Source: CAVRZJ01 sp964594125 (lineage in GTDB: Bacteria > Acidobacteriota > Thermoanaerobaculia > Thermoanaerobaculales > Thermoanaerobaculaceae). From it: 64,000 bases of DNA. Position 1 is the first letter of the stretch. Each line of letters opens with the position of its first letter. Shown piece after piece: positions 25,292 through 34,382 of this stretch. The notes under the pieces were generated by a model. That model was not told the origin of the DNA. It was given only the letters and a program-made list of their open reading frames with translations, and did not search any database. Made by a program: the position numbers and the translations under genes. The stretch covers positions 1 through 64,000 of the forward strand of contig CAZQLL010000002.1 in NCBI GenBank assembly GCA_964594125.1, read 5' to 3'.

Positions 25292-25891
25292 GTGCGCATG
25301 CGCGACGACGAGCTGAAGCGCCACCGACGGGGCGAGATCCTGCGCGCCGCCGTGGAGGTGTTTGCCGACAGGGGGTACTTCGCGGCGCGGATGCGCGAGG
25401 TCGCCCAGCGGGCGGGCGTGGCCGACGGCACGCTCTACCTGTATTTCAAGGGCAAGGAAGACCTGCTGGTGTCGGTGCTCGAAGAGTACGCGGACGCGTT
25501 CCTGACGCGCGCCCGGCGCGACGTCGCGAAGCTCGACGACCCGCACGAGAAGCTGCGCGTGATTGTCGAGCGGCACCTGTTCTCGATGGAGAGCGACCGC
25601 GCCCTCGCGCAGGTGTTCCAGATCGAGCTCCGGCACACGCGCCGGTTCCTGCGCCAGGTGGCGAAGGGGCAGGTGGCGCAGTACCTCGGTCTGCTGCAGG
25701 AGGTGATCGCCGACGGCGTCAAGCGCGGCGCGTTCCGCGGCGACATCCCGGTCGAGGTGGCGGCGCGCGCGGTGTTCGGCGCCGTCGACGAGGTGGTGAC
25801 CGCGTGGGTGCTGGCGAGCCGGCCGTGGCCGCTGGCGCCGCACGCGGCGCCGCTGGTCGGCCTGCTCCTCAAGGGCCTGGCTCGCGCCTAG
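25292..25891 (+). CDS. fadR: TetR-family fatty-acid regulator FadR
   Basis: 199 residues from GTG 25292 (GGAGGG 4 nt upstream); ATG 25298 is an alternative. The helix-turn-helix reads VAQRAGVADGTLYLYFKGKEDLL, close to Bacillus/Thermus FadR. The ligand domain has the matching stretches ELRHTRRFLRQ and AVFGAVDEVVTAWVL. Such proteins repress beta-oxidation genes and are released by acyl-CoA. A near-consensus FadR operator overlaps its own promoter, and fadD follows 19 bp downstream, so gene, target and site agree. The HTH match rests on established FadR proteins; the regulon outside this locus is unknown. Confidence 0.85.
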   Translation: MRMRDDELKRHRRGEILRAAVEVFADRGYFAARMREVAQRAGVADGTLYLYFKGKEDLLVSVLEEYADAFLTRARRDVAKLDDPHEKLRVIVERHLFSMESDRALAQVFQIELRHTRRFLRQVAKGQVAQYLGLLQEVIADGVKRGAFRGDIPVEVAARAVFGAVDEVVTAWVLASRPWPLAPHAAPLVGLLLKGLARA

Positions 25892-25910
25892 AGCCGCATG
25901 GAGGTGCACG

Positions 25911-27677
25911 ATGAGCGACCCCAGCACGACCCTGGACCTGTTCGCGCGCTGGCGAGCGGCCACACCCCCGCCAGCGCTGATCGACGCCCGCGGCGGGGGC
26001 GAGGTGCGCCTCGCGGCGGCCGAGGTGACGCGCCGTGTCGCCGGGCTCGCGCGCGGTCTCGCCGCGCTCGGCGTGGGCAAGGGGGACCGGGTCGCCGTGC
26101 TGTGCGGCAACCGTCCCGAGTGGCACGTCCTCGACCTCGCGCTCCATCACCTCGGCGCTCTCGACGTGCCGATCTACACGACGCTGCTGGCGCCGCAGGT
26201 CGCCGCCATCGTGCGGGACTCGGGAGCGCGCGCGATCGTCGTCGAGAACGCCGACCAGCTCGCCAAGGTGCGGGAGATTCGCGCCGCCTGCCCGGAGCTC
26301 GCGGAGGTGGTGCTGGTCGACGGCGAGGTCGGCGACGCGCGTGCGTTCGCCGCCTGCACCGAGCCGCTGGACCTCGCGGAGGCGGAGCGCTACCTCGAGG
26401 CCTGCCGCGGCAGCGTGGCGCCGTCGGACCTCGCGACGCTGATCTACACGTCGGGCACCACCGGCGAGCCGAAGGGCGCGATGCTGACGCACGACAACTT
26501 CGTCTTCGACGCAGTGTCCTCGGCCAGCCAGGTGCCGTGGCCGGCGCAGGGGGGCGAGGTGGCGCTGTCGTTCCTTCCGCTCTCGCACGTGCTCGAGCGG
26601 CTGGTCGACTACATCTACTTCCTGCGCGGCGTGAGCATCGCGTACTGCGGCGTGCTCGAGATCGCCGACGGCTTCGCGCGCGTTCGCCCGCACCTGTTCA
26701 CGGCGGTGCCGCGGGTGTACGAGAAGATCCACGACAAGATCATGGCGGAGGTGTCGCACGGCAGCGCGGTCAAGCAGGCGCTGTTCAGGAAGGCGGTCGA
26801 GGTCGCGGTGGCCGACTACCGGCGGGGCGGCAAGAGCCTGCTGAACCGCATCTTCGACCCGCTGGTGTACAAGAAGATCAGGCACGGGTTCGGCGGCCGC
26901 CTGCGCTTCTCGATCTCGGGCGGCGCGCCGCTGCCGGCGTTCGTCGGCGAGTTCTTCCATGCGGTCGGAGTGCTCGTGCTCGAGGGCTACGGCCTCACCG
27001 AGACGTCGCCGGTGATCTCCGTCAACACGCCGGCGCGCCACCGTATCGGGACGGTCGGACCGCTGATCCCTGGCGTCGAGGTGAAGATCGCCGCCGACGG
27101 TGAGATCCTCACGCGCGGGCGCCATGTGATGCGCGGCTACTGGAACAAGCCGGAGGCGACGGCCGCCGCAATCGCCAGCGACGGATGGTTCGCGACCGGC
27201 GACATCGGCGAGCTGGGCGCCGACGGAATGCTGCGCATCACCGACCGCAAGAAGGACTTGCTGGTGACGGCCGGTGGCAAGAACGTCGCGCCGCAGCCCA
27301 TCGAGAACCTGCTCAAGGCGTCGCCGCTGATCGAGAACGCGGTGCTGTTCGGCGACCGCAAGCCGTTCGTGGTCGCCCTCCTCGTGCCGTCGTTCGAGGA
27401 GCTGGACCGCTGGGCGAAGGAGCGCGGAATCGACACAGCGGACCGCGCCGCGCTGCTCGCTCACCCCGAGGTGGTCGCCGCCTTCCAGACGGTGGTCGAC
27501 GAGGTGAACCGGGGACTGGCGCGCTTCGAGGCGGTGAAACGGTTCAGGCTGATCGCAGAGCCGTTCACCATGGACCAGGGCGAGCTGACGCCGACGCTGA
27601 AGGTGAAGCGGCGCGTCGTCGAGAAGAAGTACGCGGCGGCGATCGAGAGCCTGTACGCCGGCGCCCACGGCGAATAG
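25911..27677 (+). CDS. fadD: Long-chain acyl-CoA synthetase
   Basis: 588 residues, ANL superfamily. Activates fatty acids to acyl-CoA through an acyl-AMP intermediate. Visible motifs are the P-loop YTSGTTGEPKGAMLTHDN, GYGLTETSPV, the hinge TGDIGELGADGMLRI, and TDRKKDLLVTAGGKNVAPQPIE with the C-terminal domain lysine. It resembles the FAA1/FadD15-like branch with the Trp-containing LSHVLERLVDY. ATG 25911 has GGAGGTG (25900-25906). Its acyl-CoA product is the probable inducer of the FadR encoded just upstream. Convergent with the deacetylase. Confidence 0.93.
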   Translation: MSDPSTTLDLFARWRAATPPPALIDARGGGEVRLAAAEVTRRVAGLARGLAALGVGKGDRVAVLCGNRPEWHVLDLALHHLGALDVPIYTTLLAPQVAAIVRDSGARAIVVENADQLAKVREIRAACPELAEVVLVDGEVGDARAFAACTEPLDLAEAERYLEACRGSVAPSDLATLIYTSGTTGEPKGAMLTHDNFVFDAVSSASQVPWPAQGGEVALSFLPLSHVLERLVDYIYFLRGVSIAYCGVLEIADGFARVRPHLFTAVPRVYEKIHDKIMAEVSHGSAVKQALFRKAVEVAVADYRRGGKSLLNRIFDPLVYKKIRHGFGGRLRFSISGGAPLPAFVGEFFHAVGVLVLEGYGLTETSPVISVNTPARHRIGTVGPLIPGVEVKIAADGEILTRGRHVMRGYWNKPEATAAAIASDGWFATGDIGELGADGMLRITDRKKDLLVTAGGKNVAPQPIENLLKASPLIENAVLFGDRKPFVVALLVPSFEELDRWAKERGIDTADRAALLAHPEVVAAFQTVVDEVNRGLARFEAVKRFRLIAEPFTMDQGELTPTLKVKRRVVEKKYAAAIESLYAGAHGE

Positions 27678-27738
27678 CGTTCCGTCCCGCAGCGACGGTG
27701 CCCCGACGGAGCGGGCCGGGACACAGCGAAGGAAACGG

Positions 27739-28554
27739 TCACCGCACGGGCGCCGGCCCCGCGGCGGCGCCGGCGGCGCGGCGGAGCAGCTCGCCGACCG
27801 GCAGCGGCCGCAAGCCCCGGCGGTCGGTCTCGTCGAGAAAGATCGGCAGCGCCTCGATCAGCGGCGCATCGGAGCGCGTGGTGCCGAGGTGCATGAGGAC
27901 GATGCTGCCGGCGAGCGGCACGCCGCTTTTCGCCTCGAACTCGATCAGCCGCCGCGCCATCGCCTCGGCGCCGAGGAAGTTGCGGGCGCGCGGGTCCTCG
28001 ACCCAGTCGAGGGCGTCGAGCGAGCGGCGGTCGGCGCGCGTCCAGTCGACGTGGGTGAGGCCGAGCTCGGCGGCCCAGGCGCGGATCTGAGCGTTGTGCT
28101 CGCCGTACGGCGCGCGCCACAGCGGCGCCGGATCGCGGCCGATCGTGGTCCTGATGATCGCGGCGGTCCGCTCCAGCTCGCGCTGCAGCGTCTCGCGCGT
28201 GATCCCGTGGCGGGTCTGGTGGCGCCGGTCGCTCTCCCAGGTCGTGAGGTGCGGGTGGGAGAAGGTGTGGTTGCCGATCTCGTGGCCTTCGTCGGCGGCG
28301 CGGCGCACGATCTCGGGGTAGCGCTCGACGAAGCGGCCGGTGACGAACAGCGTCGAGCGGACCCCGCGCTCGCGCAGCAGCGCCAGCAGCTCGGCGGCCC
28401 CCTGCGCGGCCGCGTGGGCGTCGAAGGTGAGCGCGAAGTGCGGCCCGGCTGCCGGAACCGAGAGGACGTTAGGGGCGGCCGCCGTCGCCGGCGGCAGCGC
28501 CGCCGCGAGGACGAGAACCGCAGCGACGGGGCGGATCAGGCGCACGCCGGCCAT
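27739..28554 (-). CDS. Secreted polysaccharide deacetylase, variant metal site
   Basis: 271 residues with a signal peptide to about residue 26. NodB-type CE4 fold: motif 2 HTFSHPHL (metal His residues), motif 3 RAPYGEHN, motif 5 IVLMHLG. In motif 1 the usual TFDDG reads TFDAH, so the base Asp remains but the metal-binding Asp is replaced by Ala. Would deacetylate peptidoglycan or another N-acetylated glycan in the periplasm if active. The ATG lies 6 nt after a CAATCT sequence, a weak leaderless-type -10. Divergent from pgsA, with 61 bp between starts. Confidence 0.85.
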   Translation of the reverse strand: MAGVRLIRPVAAVLVLAAALPPATAAAPNVLSVPAAGPHFALTFDAHAAAQGAAELLALLRERGVRSTLFVTGRFVERYPEIVRRAADEGHEIGNHTFSHPHLTTWESDRRHQTRHGITRETLQRELERTAAIIRTTIGRDPAPLWRAPYGEHNAQIRAWAAELGLTHVDWTRADRRSLDALDWVEDPRARNFLGAEAMARRLIEFEAKSGVPLAGSIVLMHLGTTRSDAPLIEALPIFLDETDRRGLRPLPVGELLRRAAGAAAGPAPVR

Positions 28555-28563
28555 TCTGCCAGA

Positions 28564-28593
28564 TTGCCGCTGCACCCGTGCGGCGGGTACAAT
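28564..28593 (+). promoter_or_regulatory. Promoter for pgsA
   Basis: TTGCCG (28564-28569), 18 bp, TACAAT (28588-28593). The leader would be about 15-17 nt. The -35 overlaps the possible -10 of the divergent deacetylase gene. Confidence 0.5.
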
Positions 28594-28615
28594 CGCCGCG
28601 CCCGGGGTCGCGCAC

Positions 28616-29176
28616 GTGTGGAACCTCCCTAACTCGCTCACGCTGCTCCGCATCATGCTGGTGCCGCTGCTCGTGGTGGTGCTCCTGACCCGTTTCTCGT
28701 TCAGCGAGTTCTGGGGGCTGGGGATCTTCCTGCTGGCGGCCCTGACGGACGCGTTCGACGGCATGATCGCGCGCCGCACCAAGGCGGTCACGGTCGCCGG
28801 CACGCTGCTCGACCCGATCGCCGACAAGCTCCTGATGTCGGCGGCGTTCATCTCGCTCGTCGAGCTCGGGCTGGCGCCGGCGTGGATGGTGGTGGTGATC
28901 GTCGGGCGCGAGTTCGCCGTCACCGGGCTGCGGCAGGTCGCACAGGACCGCGGCATCGTGATCGCCGCCAACCGCTGGGGGAAGCTCAAGACGCTGACGC
29001 AGATCGTCGCGATCTCGCTGCTCATCGTGAGCTTCCAGCTCGGCACCTGGGCCGGGGTCCACTGGGCGACGCTGGGCAAGGCCGTCCTGTGGGTCGCGCT
29101 GGCGATGACGGTGTTGTCCCTGGTTTCCTACTTCGGCAGTTTCTGGCGGCGCGTGGTCGGGGCCACGGATGCCTGA
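28616..29176 (+). CDS. pgsA: CDP-diacylglycerol-glycerol-3-phosphate 3-phosphatidyltransferase
   Basis: 186 residues, about 5 membrane helices. Makes phosphatidylglycerol phosphate from CDP-diacylglycerol and glycerol-3-phosphate. The CDP-alcohol phosphotransferase motif is complete: DAFDGMIAR, then G...DPIADK (D..DG..AR........G...D...D). The start is GTG 28616, where the NLPNSLTLLRI opening typical of PgsA begins; there is no good Shine-Dalgarno. The 3' end overlaps the MMPL gene by 8 bp. Together with plsY and gpsA it gives this window much of the phosphatidylglycerol pathway. Confidence 0.93.
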   Translation: MWNLPNSLTLLRIMLVPLLVVVLLTRFSFSEFWGLGIFLLAALTDAFDGMIARRTKAVTVAGTLLDPIADKLLMSAAFISLVELGLAPAWMVVVIVGREFAVTGLRQVAQDRGIVIAANRWGKLKTLTQIVAISLLIVSFQLGTWAGVHWATLGKAVLWVALAMTVLSLVSYFGSFWRRVVGATDA

Positions 29177-31667
29177 CCGCATCGCGACGCTGGCCGGAGC
29201 GCTGATGCGTTTCGGCTTCCGCCGCCACCGGACCGTCCTCACCGCCGCCGCGGCGATCCTCGTCCTCGGCGTAATTCTCGGCGCGCGGCTCGAGGTCGAG
29301 ACCGACGTGATGAGCCTGCTGCCGCGCCACGACCCGGCGGTGCAGCGGTTCCGCCAGGTGCTCGAGGAGTTCGGCACGCTCGACACGCTGGTCGTGGTGA
29401 TCCCGGTCGGCGGCGAGGAGCGGCTCGACCTGGCGCTCGCGACCGCCGACGCGGCGGCCGCCGCGATCGCCGAGAGCCCGCTGGTCGAGCGCGTCACGGC
29501 CCACCTCGACGACCCGCTGAAGCTCGCCGATGTCGCGCTGCGCCACGCGGTGCTGTTCCTCGACGCGCGGCACCTCGCCGAGCTCGAGCGCCAGCTCGCT
29601 CCCGCGGGGCTGGCGGCGCGCGCGGCGGACATCAGGGCGGCGCTCGAGGCGCCGCACGGCATTCTCGGCAAGGAGCTGGCGCTGCGCGACCCGCTCGGGC
29701 TCCTGCCGATGCTGCTCGGTCAGGTGTCGCGCACGCCGTCGACGCTGAAGGTCGACTACGCCAGCGGGTACTATCTGGCGGCCGACCACTCGCGGGTGCT
29801 GGTGCTGGCCAAGCCGCGCGGCGCGGCGCAGGACATCTCGTTCGACGAGCGCTTGTTCGCCGATCTCGAGCCGCGCATCGCGGCGGCGCGCGCGCGCGTC
29901 GCCGAGGAGAGCGAGGTGGCGGCGAACGTCGTGCCCGAGGTGCTGCTGGGCGGCGGCCACCGCATCGCGATCGAGGACGCGCGCCTGATCCGCTCCGACA
30001 TCATCGTCAACTCGGCGACCTCGGTGCTCGGCGTCATGCTGCTCTTCTTCTTCGCTTTCCGCCGTCTGGCCACCGCCCAGTACGCGTTCCTGCCGCTCGC
30101 CGTCGGGCTCTCGCTGACGTTCGTGTTCACCGCGGCGGCGCTCGGCCGGCTCAACTCGGCCACCGCGGGGTTCGCGGCGCTGCTGGTCGGCCTCGGGATC
30201 GACTTCACGATCGTCATGTACGAGCGCTACCTCGAGCTGCGGCGCGGCGGCCTCGGCCTGGAGGCCGCCACCGGCCAGGTGGCGCGCTCGGTCGGCCCCG
30301 CCGTGATGATCGCTGCGCTCACCACCGTCGGCACCTTCTACGCCTTCTTCGTCACGGACTTCTCGGGCCTGCAGGAGCTCGGGCTGCTCACCGGCACCGG
30401 CATCATGCTCATGGCGGTCGCGGCGTTCGTGCTGCTTCCCGCCCTGGTCCGCGTGTTCGACACGAAGAGGGAGCCGCTGCCGCCTTCGCGCTGGCTGCAC
30501 CCGGTGGGGCTGCTGCGCGCGGCCGCCGCCCACCGCGGCGCGGTGGCCGCGCTCGTCGCCGCCGGCTCGCTCGCGGCGGCCGCGGCACTGCCGCGGTTGC
30601 ACTTCAACGACGACATGCGCTCGCTGCGCTCGCCGGCCAACGAGGGGGTGCGGATCCAGGAGGAGGTCGCCGCGGCGTTCGGCGCCTCGTTCAACGCTAT
30701 GATGATCCGTGTCGAGGCGGAAGACGAGGCGGCGGTGCTCGAGCGCGTGCGCGAGCTCTCACTCGGGCTCGACCGCCTGGTCGCCGACGGCACGCTGTCC
30801 TCGTACGAGTCGCTGGCCAACCTGACGCCGCCGGCCGCCGCGCAGCAGCGGGCGCTCGACTGGGTGGCGGCGCACCGCGAGCTGACCGACCCGGGGCGGG
30901 TGCGGCGCGAGCTCTCCGCCGCGCTCGCCGCCGTCGGCCTGCGCGCCGAGGCGTTCGCTCCCGGCCTCGACATCCTCGCCGAGACGCTGCGCCCGGCCGG
31001 CGTCGCGACGCTCGAGATCTGGCGCGGCACGCAGCTCGACGAGGTGATCGAGCGCTCGCTGCGGAAGCCGTCTGGCAGGGCCGTCACGGTGGTCAACGCC
31101 TTCGCGGTGTCCGGGCGGTGGCGGCGCGAGGCGCCGCCGGAGCTCGAGCGGCTCGTCGCCGGTGTACCGGGGGCGTCGCTGACCGGTGTCAACGTCATCT
31201 CGCAGCGCCTGCGCGCGATGGTGCGCCGCGACGCCACGCTCGCGGTGGCGCTCGGCCTGGTTCTGGTGGTGGCGATCCTCGGGCAGCGCCTGCGCTCGCT
31301 CGGCGACGCGCTGCTCTGTCTGGCGCCGGTGGCGGTGGCCGTGCTCTGGACGCTCGGCCTCATGGCCGCGCTCGGGATGTCGCTCAACCCGCTGAACGTG
31401 TTTATGGTGCTGATGATCATAGGCATCGGCTCCGACTACGGGATCTACATGCTGCACCGGGTGCGCGAGCGCGCCTCGACCGAGGAGCTCGCCGAGACCG
31501 CGCGCTCGGTGGTGCTGGCGGCACTCACCACGATCGTCGGGTTCGGGAGCCTGGCGACGACGCACTACCCGGGGCTGCAGAGCATGGGGTGGATGGTGGT
31601 GATGGGCGTCGCCTTCTCCTCGGCGGCCGCGGTCTTCGTCGTGCCGCTGCTGGCCCGGCGGCGATGA
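29169..31667 (+). CDS. MMPL/RND-family exporter
   Basis: 832 residues in two halves, each a membrane helix, a large periplasmic loop and a five-helix bundle, about 11-12 helices in all. Signature stretches are LLVGLGIDFTIVMYERYLE in the first half and IGIGSDYGIYMLHRVRE in the second; the embedded Asp residues would carry the proton relay. The type resembles the lipid/hopanoid exporters (HpnN-like) and other bacterial MMPL proteins. The start overlaps pgsA by 8 bp, which suggests lipid-related transport. The cargo is not readable. Confidence 0.85.
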   Translation: MPDRIATLAGALMRFGFRRHRTVLTAAAAILVLGVILGARLEVETDVMSLLPRHDPAVQRFRQVLEEFGTLDTLVVVIPVGGEERLDLALATADAAAAAIAESPLVERVTAHLDDPLKLADVALRHAVLFLDARHLAELERQLAPAGLAARAADIRAALEAPHGILGKELALRDPLGLLPMLLGQVSRTPSTLKVDYASGYYLAADHSRVLVLAKPRGAAQDISFDERLFADLEPRIAAARARVAEESEVAANVVPEVLLGGGHRIAIEDARLIRSDIIVNSATSVLGVMLLFFFAFRRLATAQYAFLPLAVGLSLTFVFTAAALGRLNSATAGFAALLVGLGIDFTIVMYERYLELRRGGLGLEAATGQVARSVGPAVMIAALTTVGTFYAFFVTDFSGLQELGLLTGTGIMLMAVAAFVLLPALVRVFDTKREPLPPSRWLHPVGLLRAAAAHRGAVAALVAAGSLAAAAALPRLHFNDDMRSLRSPANEGVRIQEEVAAAFGASFNAMMIRVEAEDEAAVLERVRELSLGLDRLVADGTLSSYESLANLTPPAAAQQRALDWVAAHRELTDPGRVRRELSAALAAVGLRAEAFAPGLDILAETLRPAGVATLEIWRGTQLDEVIERSLRKPSGRAVTVVNAFAVSGRWRREAPPELERLVAGVPGASLTGVNVISQRLRAMVRRDATLAVALGLVLVVAILGQRLRSLGDALLCLAPVAVAVLWTLGLMAALGMSLNPLNVFMVLMIIGIGSDYGIYMLHRVRERASTEELAETARSVVLAALTTIVGFGSLATTHYPGLQSMGWMVVMGVAFSSAAAVFVVPLLARRR

Positions 31668-31990
31668 GACGTCCCCGGCTCGCGCCTGCGCCGGCGGGTC
31701 GGCAGCCGCGCGGGGAGGCCACCCGCGCTGATCCACTACTTTCCGGAGTCGTCGTCGCGAGCGCAGGTTCTCGGTAGCGGCTGCGCCCCGGCGAGCCGAC
31801 AGGGCCGCCGGCGCGGTGGAATGAATGCGCCGAGCACTTCGGCGCTTCAAGGGAGGGCGCGAGACCTCCCCTCCAAGGAAGATCGGCGCGGTCCCACGCC
31901 CGCGGCGGGCGCCAGGGCGCGCCGAGGGAGCGGTGCTGGTAGGCTAGGCTCGCGGCCGCGCGCTCGCCGGCGCCGGCCGGGGAGGGTGCG
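31668..31990. other. Intergenic region with hairpin repeat
   Basis: 323 bp between the MMPL and LonC-type genes. It has one hairpin GCGCCGA/TCGGCGC (31827-31845) followed by the repeat at 31851. A TAGGCT (31940-31945) is the only -10-like element for the downstream gene. I see no protein gene. Confidence 0.5.
31851..31873 (+). repeat. Intergenic palindromic repeat, copy 1
   Basis: A 23-bp element with arms GGGAGG and CCTCCC around the 8-nt loop GCGCGAGA. It matches the element at 39027-39049 in 22 of 23 positions. Confidence 0.6.
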
Positions 31991-34375
31991 ATGGCGCGGG
32001 AGCTGGCGGCGTCCGAGCTGCGGTGGTGCTGTCCCGGAGAGTGGATCCCGGCGGCATCGACGGCCGAGATCGAGCCGTCGCGCGGGATCATCGGCCAGGC
32101 GCGGGCGGTGCGCGCCCTCGAGTTCGGCCTGGCGATCGACTCGCTCGGGTTCAACGTGTTCGTCACCGGCCTGACAGGCACCGGCCGCATGACCGCCATC
32201 GAGCTGCACCTGCGGCCGCTCGCCGGCAGCGGCGCGGCGCCGGACGACCTGCTCTACGTCTACAACTTCGAGCGCCCCGAGCACCCGCGGCTGCTGCGCC
32301 TGGCGGCCGGCCGCGGCGCCGTGCTCAAGGAGCGCCTCGAGCGGCTGGTGCGCGACCTCGCCGGCACCCTGCCCGGAATGCTCGCCGGCGAGGAGTTCCA
32401 GCAGCGCCTCGAGCTCGCGCTCGAGGACCTCAAGGCGAAGCAGCAGGAGCTGCTGCGCGCGTTCGAGAAGCGCGTCCGTGACGCCGGGTTCACGCTGGTG
32501 CAGGTGCAGGTCGGCTCGGTGACGCGGCCGGAGATCCTGCCGGTCGTGGACGAGCGCCCGGTGACGCTGGAGAAGCTGCAGGGGATGGCGGAGGAGGGAA
32601 AGTTCGACCGCAGCGCGCTCTCCCGTCTCGAGCAGCAGCACGGCGCCCTGTCGGAGGAGCTGCAGCGCGTCTTCCACGAGGTGATGACGCTGCGCGAGCA
32701 GATGATGTCGCGCGCCGACGAGCTGCGCCGGACGACGGTGGAGCCGCTGCTCGACTCCGCTCTCGGCGACGTCGCCGCCGAGGTCGGCGACGAACGCGCC
32801 GGCGCCTTTCTGGCAGCGGTGCGCAAGGACCTGCTCGACCACCTCGGCGACCTCGGCGCCGCCCAGGACGGCGACGACGGCGACCCGCTGCTGCGCTACC
32901 GCGTCAACGTGATCGTCGACAACCGCGCAACCCGCGGCAGGCCGGTGGTGATCGAGACCGAGCCCACGTTCTCCAGCCTGTTCGGCACCGTCGAGGCGCG
33001 CGTCGCCAAGGACTGGCAGGCGACCTCCGACCACACCCGCATCCGCGCCGGCTCGCTGCTGCGGGCCAACGGCGGCTTCCTGGTGGTCAACGCGTTCGAC
33101 CTGGTATCGGAGGCCGGTGTGTGGCCGGCGCTCAAGCGGGCGCTGCGCTACCGCCGCGTGCTCATCCACCCGCGGGACCTGATGTTCGCGCTCTCCGGCC
33201 ACGCCCTCAAGCCGGAGCCGGTCGAGCTCGACGTCAAGGTGGTGATGGTCGGCGACCGCTCGCTCTACGACCTGCTGCACGAGCTCGACGAGGAGTTCCG
33301 CAAGATCTTCAAGGTGCTCGCGGATTTCGACAGCGAGATGCCGAGCGGGAAGGAGCAGGTCGGCGAGTTCCTGGCGCTGATGGCGAAGATCGTGCGCGAC
33401 GAAGGGATGCCACACCTCGACCGCGCGGGAATGTGCGCCCTCGTCGAGGAAGGGGTGCGGCTGGCGCGCAACCGGCGGCGCCTGTCGGCGCGCTTCTCGG
33501 ACGTCGCCGACATCCTGCGCGAGGCCTCGTTCATCACCCGCCGGCGCGGGATGCCGGCGATCGACGCCGGGGCGGTACGCGCGGCGGTACGCTCGCGCCG
33601 CGAGCGCCACTGCCTGCCGGAGGAGAAGCTGTCGTCGTACATGCTGGACGACGTGCTGCACGTAGCCACCGACGGGGCGGTGGTCGGACAGGTCAACGGC
33701 CTCGCCGTCTACGACCTCGGCTACCACTCGTTCGGGCTGCCCGGGCGCGTTACCGCCACCGTGGCGGTCGGACGGCAGGGGGTGATCAACGTCGAGCGCG
33801 AGGCGCGCATGTCCGGCCGCACCCACGACAAGGGAGTGCTGATCCTTTCCGGGTTCCTGCGCGGGATGTTCGCCGGGGAGGTGCCCCTGTCGATGACCGC
33901 CTCGATCGCCTTCGAGCAGTCGTACTCCGGGATCGACGGCGACAGCGCCTCCTCCACCGAGGCGTACGCGATCCTCTCCGCGCTGTCCGGGCTGCCGGTG
34001 CGGCAGGATCTGGCGGTGACCGGCTCGGTCGACCAGCACGGCCGCGTGCAGGCGATCGGCGGCGTCAACGAGAAGATCGAGGGGTTCTTCTCGCTGTGCC
34101 GCACGCGCGGCCTGACCGGCCGCCAGGGTGTCCTCATCCCGGCCGCCAACGCCGCCGACCTGCAGCTCGATCCCGATGTGGTCGCCGCCGTTGCGGCGGG
34201 GGAGTTCCACATCCACGCGATCGCGTCGGTCGCCGAGGGGATCGCGCTGCTCACCGGCGTGCCCGCGGGCGAGCGGGATGCCGGGGGCCGCTACCCGGAA
34301 GGCAGTGTCCTCGGCCGCTGCGCCGCGCGGCTGGCCGCGATGGCGGCCGAGCTCCGGCGCCACCGAAGTGCATGA
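31991..34375 (+). CDS. LonC-type (AAA_32/Lon_C) protease with degenerate ATPase
   Basis: 794 residues. ATG 31991 has GGAGGG (31981-31986). The C-terminal Lon proteolytic domain has the Ser-Lys dyad: Ser652 (GDSASSTE) and Lys695 (GGVNEKIEG). The N-terminal ATPase-like region has an altered Walker A, GLTGTGRMT (Lys replaced by Arg), and an altered Walker B, GGFLVVNAFD (Asp-Glu replaced by Asn-Ala). A helical/coiled-coil insertion lies at about 110-270. This pattern fits the LonC/TTC1975 group, described as ATP-independent proteases. Cytosolic protein turnover is likely. Convergent with coaD, 7 bp apart. Confidence 0.85.
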   Translation: MARELAASELRWCCPGEWIPAASTAEIEPSRGIIGQARAVRALEFGLAIDSLGFNVFVTGLTGTGRMTAIELHLRPLAGSGAAPDDLLYVYNFERPEHPRLLRLAAGRGAVLKERLERLVRDLAGTLPGMLAGEEFQQRLELALEDLKAKQQELLRAFEKRVRDAGFTLVQVQVGSVTRPEILPVVDERPVTLEKLQGMAEEGKFDRSALSRLEQQHGALSEELQRVFHEVMTLREQMMSRADELRRTTVEPLLDSALGDVAAEVGDERAGAFLAAVRKDLLDHLGDLGAAQDGDDGDPLLRYRVNVIVDNRATRGRPVVIETEPTFSSLFGTVEARVAKDWQATSDHTRIRAGSLLRANGGFLVVNAFDLVSEAGVWPALKRALRYRRVLIHPRDLMFALSGHALKPEPVELDVKVVMVGDRSLYDLLHELDEEFRKIFKVLADFDSEMPSGKEQVGEFLALMAKIVRDEGMPHLDRAGMCALVEEGVRLARNRRRLSARFSDVADILREASFITRRRGMPAIDAGAVRAAVRSRRERHCLPEEKLSSYMLDDVLHVATDGAVVGQVNGLAVYDLGYHSFGLPGRVTATVAVGRQGVINVEREARMSGRTHDKGVLILSGFLRGMFAGEVPLSMTASIAFEQSYSGIDGDSASSTEAYAILSALSGLPVRQDLAVTGSVDQHGRVQAIGGVNEKIEGFFSLCRTRGLTGRQGVLIPAANAADLQLDPDVVAAVAAGEFHIHAIASVAEGIALLTGVPAGERDAGGRYPEGSVLGRCAARLAAMAAELRRHRSA

Positions 34376-34382
34376 AGGAAGA

